22,916 nucleotides of DNA, from positions 1-22,916 of the forward strand of contig JAKBBA010000052.1 of assembly GCA_021808665.1 (NCBI GenBank), in the 5' to 3' direction. Below, piece by piece: positions 16,982 through 22,916 of the stretch. Source of the stretch: Actinomycetes bacterium (lineage in GTDB: Bacteria > Actinomycetota > Acidimicrobiia > Acidimicrobiales > Palsa-688). Below the pieces are notes generated by a model that worked only from the letters and a program-made list of their open reading frames with translations, was not told where the DNA came from and ran no database searches. The translations under genes and the position numbers were made by a program. The stretch's first letter is position 1; the number at the start of each line of letters is the position of its first letter.

Positions 16982-18763
16982 ATGACGCTCGAAGATGTCA
17001 AGCGGGCTGACGTCCAGGCGGCGTTCTGCTCGGTGCTGTGCGACGAATGGCACCGAGCAGGTGTCCGCGAAGCTTTCGTCTCACCCGGATCACGCTCCAC
17101 CCCAATGATCACAGCTCTCCAGACCCAGGGGGCGATCCGGGTGAGCGTCGTGTTGGACGAGCGTTCGTCGGGGTTCGCAGCGCTTGGAGCTGCTCTCGCC
17201 ACTGCTAGGCCAGTTATCGCCGTCACGACGAGCGGAACGGCCGCAGTGGAGATGCACCCTGCGGTGGTAGAGGCCTCTCAGGCGGGTGTCGCCCTGATCG
17301 TCGTTAGCGCAGACCGCCCCCCCGAGCTGCACGAGGTGGGCGCACCCCAGACGGTCGACCAGCAGGGCCTCTACGGCCGGTCGGTTCGCTGGGCCTTCGA
17401 GCCAGGCGTCGCGGAGCTCGCGTCGGCCGGGATGTGGCGCTCTGTGGCTTCTCGTGCGGTGGCCGAGGCGCTCGAAGGACAAGGCCCGGTCCACCTCAAC
17501 TTGGCGTTTCGCGAGCCCCTTTTCGGCGACGGGTCTGGAGTTCCGGTCCCGCTGGGACGCCCGGGGGGCAGGCCCTGGCACGCCGTAGGGCGCTTGGCGC
17601 GAAAAGTGACACCCGACTCGGCCATCGTCGATCTGATCAGATCCCAAAGTGGCAGGCGCGGGCTCATAGTCGCCGGGGAGGGCGCGGCGGCCTCCGAGGA
17701 GGACAGGGAGGCCGTGTTGGCGATAGCTCAGACGATGGGATGGCCGGTCCTGGCCGATCCCCGCTGTGGGCTTCGCGTGGAGCATCCCTTCGTGGTGGCA
17801 GGAGCAGACCTCATGTTGCGCTCCGAGTTCGTGCAGAACCTCGAGGCCGACTTCGTGCTGCGCTTCGGAGCACCTTGGTCGTCTAAGGTGCTTAACACAT
17901 GGCTCGGTGGCCTCGGCGGGGACGTACCTCAGGTGCTCGTCGATCCTCGCGGACGCTGGGTAGACCCCGAGCGAACCGCATGGGAGGTGTCGACCGCCAA
18001 CGCGGTCGACTTGGCGGGAGCGCTCAGTGCGTCGACCGCTACCGACGTGGTTGGGGCGGCAGGCGACTGGCTTTCGCTGTGGAAGCGGGCAGACGAGATA
18101 ACCCAAGCGACCCTCGACGATCTTCTAGCGCTGGGGACGGCGTTGGAGATGTCCGAGCCGGCGGTTGCCAGGGCTGTCACGGAATCGCTTTCGCCTGGCT
18201 CTCAGCTGTTCGTGTCGTCTTCGATGCCAATACGCGATGTCGAGTGGTTCGGGTCGCCTCGTTGCGAGGGTCGAGTGATGTCCAACCGTGGAGCGAACGG
18301 TATCGACGGGGTGCTGTCAAGTGCGCTTGGAGCTGCCATCGGCGCCGGACAGCCGACCGTGGCTCTGGTAGGGGACCTCGCATTCCTATACGACGCCGGG
18401 GCGCTCCTATGGGCGGCCGAGCGGCCGGCCCGGCTGAGCGTGGTAGTAGTAGACAACGACGGGGGTGGGATCTTCTCATTCCTGGCCTACTCGGATGTCC
18501 TGGAGCCTGAGCGCTTCGAACGCTACTGGGCTACGCCGCACGGGGTGGACCTCGTAGCGCTTTGTAGCGCCTACGGTGTCGAAGCGACCCGCATCGACAC
18601 GAGGATGGACCTGGAAGGTTTCCTCGAAGCAGCCGACCTCCCCGAGCCTTGCAAAGCTGTGCGGGTCGGGATCGTGACATCGGACAGGCGGCGCAACGTC
18701 TCCGACCACGACCGGCTCGTAGCCGCCGTCGACGCCGCCCTGACTGCAGGAATGGTGACCTGA
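16982..18763 (+). CDS. menD: MenD, 2-succinyl-5-enolpyruvyl-6-hydroxy-3-cyclohexene-1-carboxylate synthase
   Basis: Thiamine-diphosphate enzyme joining isochorismate and 2-oxoglutarate, the first committed menaquinone step; 593 aa, cytoplasmic. Motifs: VSPGSRSTP (33-41), catalytic Glu E60 in VLDERSSGFAALG, TTSGTAAVEMHPAVVEAS, SADRPPELHEVGAPQTVDQ, and the ThDP/Mg site starting GDLAFLYD (D465) and continuing to DNDGGGIFSFL (N492). SNRGANGIDGVLSSALGAAI in the middle is also typical. Length and motif order are normal, so the gene looks intact. It is preceded by a strong AGGAGG and is divergent from menH. Its 3' end is followed by 133 bp holding the promoter of the protease gene. Confidence 0.97.
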   Translation: MTLEDVKRADVQAAFCSVLCDEWHRAGVREAFVSPGSRSTPMITALQTQGAIRVSVVLDERSSGFAALGAALATARPVIAVTTSGTAAVEMHPAVVEASQAGVALIVVSADRPPELHEVGAPQTVDQQGLYGRSVRWAFEPGVAELASAGMWRSVASRAVAEALEGQGPVHLNLAFREPLFGDGSGVPVPLGRPGGRPWHAVGRLARKVTPDSAIVDLIRSQSGRRGLIVAGEGAAASEEDREAVLAIAQTMGWPVLADPRCGLRVEHPFVVAGADLMLRSEFVQNLEADFVLRFGAPWSSKVLNTWLGGLGGDVPQVLVDPRGRWVDPERTAWEVSTANAVDLAGALSASTATDVVGAAGDWLSLWKRADEITQATLDDLLALGTALEMSEPAVARAVTESLSPGSQLFVSSSMPIRDVEWFGSPRCEGRVMSNRGANGIDGVLSSALGAAIGAGQPTVALVGDLAFLYDAGALLWAAERPARLSVVVVDNDGGGIFSFLAYSDVLEPERFERYWATPHGVDLVALCSAYGVEATRIDTRMDLEGFLEAADLPEPCKAVRVGIVTSDRRRNVSDHDRLVAAVDAALTAGMVT

Positions 18764-18812
18764 AACCAGCCTCGACCGGCTTCTGGTAGGCGCCGAGGGC
18801 ATTGTCCGGTCC

Positions 18813-18842
18813 TTGACTGGTAAAGGGGCGGGCCGCTAAAGT
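18813..18842 (+). promoter_or_regulatory. Sigma-70-like promoter of the S53 peptidase gene
   Basis: TTGACT (18813-18818, five of six to consensus) and TAAAGT (18837-18842, four of six) are separated by 18 bp. The predicted start near 18849 gives a leader of about 48 nt carrying GGGAGGA (18884-18890) six bases before ATG 18897. It is the best-formed promoter in the window. Confidence 0.6.
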
Positions 18843-18896
18843 CAACTCGATGTGCTTGGGCTCCAAGCCGGCTCGGCGAGATAGGGAGGAACCACA

Positions 18897-21800
18897 ATGT
18901 CGGCTGGAAGCGAACCCCGAGTCCCGCGCCGGCGTAGAGCTCGTCGCCGGGTAGCAGTCAGCCGTGCTGGTGTCGCGGGCACCGTCGTCGGGCTCATAGC
19001 CGTCTTTGCTCCGACTGTTTCGGCCAGTGCTGCCGGCGCTACGCTATCGCCCCAGCAGGCGCCTGTGAAAGTGCCGATCGGCCACGCGATCGCCGCGCCA
19101 GTCCAGGCGAAGGACCTCGGACCTGAGGACACGACGACCACGCTTCACTTGGACGTGAGCCTCGCCCCGAGGGACCCGGCGGCGCTGCAGTCGTTCCTCT
19201 CCGAGGTCTACGACCCGTCTTCGCCCTCGTACCACCACTTCTTGGCGCAGGGCGAGTTCGGCCCCACGTTCGGTGCTTCTGCAGCCACGATAGCGGCGGT
19301 CGACTCGCAGCTCGTGGCGTTGGGACTCCAACCGGGTCCGGTCAACCCCGACGACGTGATCATTCCCGTGACGACCACGGTAGGCCAAGCCGAGAAAGCT
19401 CTCGGAGTAACGCTGCACAGCTACCGGCTGGCCTCCGGCCGGGTCGCTTACGCGAACACCACCGCTCCGCTACTGCCATCTGCGATTGCGCCGTCTGTCG
19501 TGGCGATAACCGGGTTGTCGACCATCTACCAGCTGAAGCCCCAAGACCTGGCTTCCAGCGCACCTTCCGCAGCGGAGACTCGAGCGTCGGGTTCGGCGGG
19601 AGCCGCCGCAAAAGTGTTGCCGCGGATCGCCGGCCCCGTCGGGTGCCCGAGCGCGCAGGCAGCCGGGGGTTACACCGGCGACCAGCTGGCTACGGCCTAC
19701 GGCTTCACGGCGGGGGCGTACTCGAAGGGGATGCTCGGCTCGGGCGAGACGATCGCCCTCTACGAGCTGGAACCCTACGCACCCTCGGACGTCTCCACCT
19801 TCGATTCTTGCTACGGCGTCAACCCGACGGTGAACGAGGTGAACGTGGACGGCGGAGCCGGCACCGGGCCGGGGTCGGGGGAGTCGATCCTCGACATCGA
19901 GAACGTGATCGAGCTCGCCCCCCAGGCGACACTTGACGTCTACGAGGCGCCCAACGGCGGGAGCGGTCCTACCGACGAGTACACCCAGATAGCCGACGAC
20001 GACACAGCGGAAGTGGTCTCTACCAGCTGGGGTATCTGCGAGCCCCAGGAGGGCGAGGCGGGGGCGCAGGCCGAGGAGATTGTTTTCGCGCAGATGGCCA
20101 GCCAAGGCCAAAGCATCCTCGACGCTGCCGGCGACGCCGGCGCCGAGGACTGCTACGGCGGTGCCGGGACCTCGACGGCCTTGGCCGTGGACGATCCGGG
20201 CAGCGACCCGTACGTGACGGCGGTCGGAGGCACCACGCTCACCCTGAACACTAACCACACCCTCCAAAGCGAGACGGTGTGGAACAACGGCGGCACCCCC
20301 GGGAACGTCTCCGGGGGCGCCGGAGGGGGAGGTGTCTCCACCTTCTGGTCGATGCCGTCATGGCAGACCGGAACCGGGGTGTTCGAGACCGGCCTGTCGC
20401 AGAGCGGAACCTACTGCGGGGCTGCGACGGGGACCCACTGCCGTGAGGTGCCCGACGTGGCCGCGGTAGCGAACCCCGACAGCGCCTACAGCATCTACGA
20501 CAGCGTTTCGGGCACCGGCCAGTGGACGGCGGAGGGAGGCACGAGCGGCGCGGCCCCGGTTTGGGCTGCCCTGACGGCTCTCGCCGACGAGTCCTGCGGG
20601 GCGACGAAACCCGCCCAGGCCGCCGGTCTCCTAAACCCGGCGCTGTATCGGAACCCGTCTGACATGAACGACATCACGTCGGGTAACAACGACTACACCG
20701 GCACGAACAACGGAGACTACCCGGCGGGAACCGGCTACGACATGGCGTCGGGTCTGGGCTCTCCGACGGCGGCCCTGTTCGCCCCGGGGGTGCTGTGCGT
20801 CAACAAGAATTCCATCGTCACCGCAGCGACTGTGTCGGCATCCAACCGCCAGCAGGCGGCCCAGAGCAACTGGACGTACACCTTCACGACCGGCGGCACA
20901 GGGTCGCTCGCGGCCAACACCGCCACGGTGACTCTAGGCGCTCCCGCCGGTACCTCCTTCCCGGCCCAGGCGTCGAACTTCAGCGTCAACGGGAATACCG
21001 TGACGGGCACGGTAACCGTCGGTGGCACTACGAACGCCCCGACCGTGACGCTGACGACGCCGGTGGCGGTGGGCGACGGCACCGCCGTAACCGTAGTCGT
21101 CGACGGCGTGATCAACCCTACGGCCGGCGTCGACCCCGCCAGCGATTTCACAGTCGCCACCAGCTCGGACACGGCCACCCAGACCGTGTCCGCCGGCCTC
21201 GACTTCGGCTCCGGTGCCACCGGATTGGCAGTTACCTCCTCCTCCGCAGCAGCGGGCGGTTCGTCGACTTGGACCTACGACTTCTCCACCAGTTCGTCTG
21301 GCGCGTTGGGCTCCGGTGACACGGTGACGCTCGTCGCCCCAACCGGCACGACCTTCCCGACCGCAGCGGCCGACTACACCGTGGGTGGGATAACCGTAGG
21401 TGCGGTCAGCGTGACCGGCCCGGCCAACAGCGTGACTCTGACCGTCCCGGCTTCGATCGCAGCCTCGAGCCCGGTGGACGTCACAATCGGCGACGTCACC
21501 AACCCCCCCGTCGGCACATATTCCAACACCGTCTTCAGTGCTTCCACGATCGCCGACTCAGCTACCAACGCATCGGCCGGCCTGACCTTCTCTTCGGGTG
21601 TTACCAACGTGTCGTACTCCGCGACGGTCAGCCAGGCTGGCCAGCAGGAGCAGTGGCTCGTCGGTTTCACCACGAGCAGCACGGGGTCCCTCACCTCAGG
21701 TAACACGGTGACCCTGACCGCACCGGTCGGAACGGTCTGGCCGGCCGCGGCGGGCAACTACCTAGTGGGCGGCTCAACCCCGTCGACTGTAAGCGTGGCG

Positions 21801-22916
21801 AACCCCGCCAACAGCGTCACCGTAACCGTGCCGACGGGCTTTACTGCCGTCGGAGCCCGGGTCGTTGTGTCATTGACCGTGTCCGACGTCACCAACCCGC
21901 CACCTGGGAACGACCCGGCCAGCGCCTTCGAGGTGGCGACCAGTGTCGACACCATCGCCGGCCAAGCCGCCACGGGCATCTCGTTCGGCTCGGGCGTCAC
22001 CAGAGTCTCCCTGTCAGCCACGTCCAGTGTGCCCGCCGCCAGTGACGTCGACTGGACCTACGACTTTCAGACGAGCGACACCGGGGCGCTGAGCCAAGGG
22101 GACTCGCTGACGTTGGAAGCCCCCACGCCGGCGACGTTCCCGACACAGTCGAGCGACTACACCATAGACGGGGTGAAAGCCGGCGCAGGGGACGTGAGCG
22201 TGACTCCCGGGACTCCTAACACGGCGACTATAACGCTTTCGTCGTCGGTGGGCGCTTCTACGCAAGTCAAGGTGGTCGTGTCCGCCATGACCAACCCCGC
22301 CCAAGGCTCCTACCCTGCAACTGATTTCGAGGTGTCGACCACGGCTGACGCCGCAGGCGGCCCGGTCAGCCAGGTCAGCTTCCCCTCGGCGCTGAGCGGC
22401 GTCGCCGTCGCCTCGTCGTCCACGTCGGCCGGGGCCGTAGCGACTTGGACCTACAGTTACACCAGCGGAGCCCTGGGAGGCTTAGCGGCCGGTCAGCCCA
22501 TAGAACTAGTGGCGCCGAGCGGCACGACACTGCCGTCAGCTACCTCCGACTACAGGGTCGACGGTACCGGCGTCCACGTAGTAACTGCGACGGCCGCCAA
22601 TAGCGTCGAGGTCGACACTCCTATCGCTATCGCGGGCGGTTCGTCGGTCAGCGTGGTCGTGTCGGGCGTGACCGACCCGCCGGCTGGGACATACCCGCCG
22701 GGCGACTTCGCCGTAAGCACCGCAACCGACACCGGTATCGGCCACCCTGCCATGGGTTTGACGTTCGTGAACCCGCCCCCGTCGGGTTACCGGCTTGTTG
22801 GTGCTGATGGTGGGGTGTTCTCGTTTGGGGGTGCTCAGTTTTACGGGTCGGTGCCTGGTTTGGGTGTTCATGTGAATGATGTTGTTGCTGCGGTGTCGAC
22901 GCCTTCGGGTAATGGG
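18897..22916 (+). CDS. Secreted S53 (sedolisin/kumamolisin-type) serine-carboxyl peptidase with multiple C-terminal repeats, truncated at window end
   Basis: Open for 1340 codons to the window end with no stop. An Arg-rich N terminus (11-18), hydrophobic 24-38 and Ala-rich site near A45 form a signal peptide, possibly Tat-type. Residues 78-213 match the pro-kumamolisin activation domain (DPSSPSYHHFLAQGEFGPTF). The catalytic domain (about 255-632) has E329 and D333 (ESILDIE), D413 in DAAGDAG, and S550 in GGTSGAAPVWAAL, the E-D-D-S set of S53 enzymes. The usual calcium-site end GTGYDMASGLGSP follows. Such peptidases mature by self-cleavage and are usually most active at acid pH. From residue 636 come five repeats of about 130 aa, then at 1297 a module GYRLVGADGGVFSFGGAQFY resembling a widespread actinobacterial surface repeat. 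The protein is probably extracellular or cell-wall associated, using the repeats as a stalk or adhesion region. The sequence beyond 22916 is unknown. Confidence 0.92.
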   Translation, partial: MSAGSEPRVPRRRRARRRVAVSRAGVAGTVVGLIAVFAPTVSASAAGATLSPQQAPVKVPIGHAIAAPVQAKDLGPEDTTTTLHLDVSLAPRDPAALQSFLSEVYDPSSPSYHHFLAQGEFGPTFGASAATIAAVDSQLVALGLQPGPVNPDDVIIPVTTTVGQAEKALGVTLHSYRLASGRVAYANTTAPLLPSAIAPSVVAITGLSTIYQLKPQDLASSAPSAAETRASGSAGAAAKVLPRIAGPVGCPSAQAAGGYTGDQLATAYGFTAGAYSKGMLGSGETIALYELEPYAPSDVSTFDSCYGVNPTVNEVNVDGGAGTGPGSGESILDIENVIELAPQATLDVYEAPNGGSGPTDEYTQIADDDTAEVVSTSWGICEPQEGEAGAQAEEIVFAQMASQGQSILDAAGDAGAEDCYGGAGTSTALAVDDPGSDPYVTAVGGTTLTLNTNHTLQSETVWNNGGTPGNVSGGAGGGGVSTFWSMPSWQTGTGVFETGLSQSGTYCGAATGTHCREVPDVAAVANPDSAYSIYDSVSGTGQWTAEGGTSGAAPVWAALTALADESCGATKPAQAAGLLNPALYRNPSDMNDITSGNNDYTGTNNGDYPAGTGYDMASGLGSPTAALFAPGVLCVNKNSIVTAATVSASNRQQAAQSNWTYTFTTGGTGSLAANTATVTLGAPAGTSFPAQASNFSVNGNTVTGTVTVGGTTNAPTVTLTTPVAVGDGTAVTVVVDGVINPTAGVDPASDFTVATSSDTATQTVSAGLDFGSGATGLAVTSSSAAAGGSSTWTYDFSTSSSGALGSGDTVTLVAPTGTTFPTAAADYTVGGITVGAVSVTGPANSVTLTVPASIAASSPVDVTIGDVTNPPVGTYSNTVFSASTIADSATNASAGLTFSSGVTNVSYSATVSQAGQQEQWLVGFTTSSTGSLTSGNTVTLTAPVGTVWPAAAGNYLVGGSTPSTVSVANPANSVTVTVPTGFTAVGARVVVSLTVSDVTNPPPGNDPASAFEVATSVDTIAGQAATGISFGSGVTRVSLSATSSVPAASDVDWTYDFQTSDTGALSQGDSLTLEAPTPATFPTQSSDYTIDGVKAGAGDVSVTPGTPNTATITLSSSVGASTQVKVVVSAMTNPAQGSYPATDFEVSTTADAAGGPVSQVSFPSALSGVAVASSSTSAGAVATWTYSYTSGALGGLAAGQPIELVAPSGTTLPSATSDYRVDGTGVHVVTATAANSVEVDTPIAIAGGSSVSVVVSGVTDPPAGTYPPGDFAVSTATDTGIGHPAMGLTFVNPPPSGYRLVGADGGVFSFGGAQFYGSVPGLGVHVNDVVAAVSTPSGNG
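20802..22784 (+). repeat. Five tandem beta-rich (Ig-like) repeats of about 130 residues in the S53 protein
   Basis: Units begin near 20802, 21216, 21600, 21996 and 22401, with periods of 128-138 codons. Each holds, in order, a W-T-Y-x-F or similar strand, a TVTL-x-AP-x-GT-x-FP segment, a Y/F-x-V-x-G segment, a V-x-V-x-VTNPP-x-G segment, and an F-x-V-x-T-x-x-DT stretch ending near G-x-x-F-x-SG. Unit 3 keeps QWLVGF instead of WTYDF. The units have diverged at DNA level, so they are old duplications. I cannot name the domain; a beta-sandwich fold is inference. Confidence 0.8.
22785..22916 (+). repeat. Start of a GYRLV-DGGVFSFG-type repeat module with anomalous codon use
   Basis: In frame with the peptidase, this segment encodes YRLVGADGGVFSFGGAQFYG then SVPGLGVHVNDVVAAV. 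The pattern G-Y-x-L-V-x-x-DGG-V/I-F-x-FG-x-A-x-F-x-GS recurs in tandem in many actinobacterial secreted proteins. Of its 44 codons, 24 end in T and 3 in C; the preceding 44 codons have 4 ending in T and 21 in C. The segment continues past the window. Confidence 0.8.

Noticed and set aside
16915..17226. Longer menH start across the menD 5' end
   Set aside because: It would overlap menD and its ribosome site; the extension has no hydrolase features.
18764..18800. Hairpin terminator after menD (ACCAG...CTGGT)
   Set aside because: The arms pair imperfectly over only 4-5 bp and no T run follows; too weak to call.
20802..22784. Diversity-generating or satellite DNA repeat array
   Set aside because: The units repeat at protein level but are strongly diverged in DNA, and no reverse transcriptase or template repeat is present in the window.
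20735..22871. Series of Val/Thr-rich minus-strand frames opposite the protease repeats
   Set aside because: They are periodic reverse readings of the repeat units, not independent genes.

Overview
The window is GC-rich and densely packed on both strands, with many GTG starts and gaps of only a few bases. It contains a bacterial proteasome activator gene (bpa), an actinobacterial-type DnaE with a complete PHP metal site, and a menaquinone cluster. It also carries a secreted peptidase ending in a 'GYRLV-DGGVFSFG' module, a repeat I associate from memory with Acidimicrobiia. Together these point to an actinobacterium, most likely class Acidimicrobiia. The acid-type S53 peptidase would suit an acidic or soil habitat. 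The taxonomy is inference; the gene calls rest on motifs read in the sequence.

Layout. (1) 1-3260 is a cobalamin area: cobB (minus strand, cut by the window start), a tiny His/Cys-rich ORF just upstream of it, a divergent TesB-like thioesterase, cbiX (cobaltochelatase) and a convergent Rrf2 regulator. (2) 3288-8546 is a plus-strand run: an alkaline-phosphatase-superfamily phosphodiesterase, bpa and dnaE. (3) 8663-12185 holds two unrecognised conserved-looking genes and a DUF255/YyaL thioredoxin-domain protein. (4) 12282-13420 holds a very short ECF-sigma-like gene that overlaps a small membrane protein ORF by 4 bases. (5) 13088-18763 is the menaquinone block: aldo/keto reductase and menE (minus), menA (plus), menH (minus), menD (plus). 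(6) From 18897 to the window end, one ORF of at least 1340 codons encodes a secreted sedolisin (S53) protease. It has a prodomain, a catalytic domain, five beta-rich repeats of about 130 residues, and the start of a module in a sharply different codon style.

How the parts fit. CbiX inserts cobalt into sirohydrochlorin and CobB amidates the corrin ring, so both serve B12 synthesis. MenD, MenH, MenE and MenA are four steps of the classical o-succinylbenzoate route to menaquinone. Bpa opens the 20S proteasome without ATP and here shares an apparent operon with the replicative polymerase. Several genes show a TAnnnT -10 element 6-8 bases before the start codon, as expected for leaderless transcripts.

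The most unusual features are the codon-usage switch at 22785 inside the protease ORF, the 25-28 bp back-to-back promoter region between the Rrf2 regulator and the phosphodiesterase, the mini sigma/membrane pair with its long antisense overlap, and the His/Cys-rich leader-like ORF before cobB. No gene-free stretch exceeds about 220 bp, and I saw no tRNA, rRNA, CRISPR array or insertion sequence.
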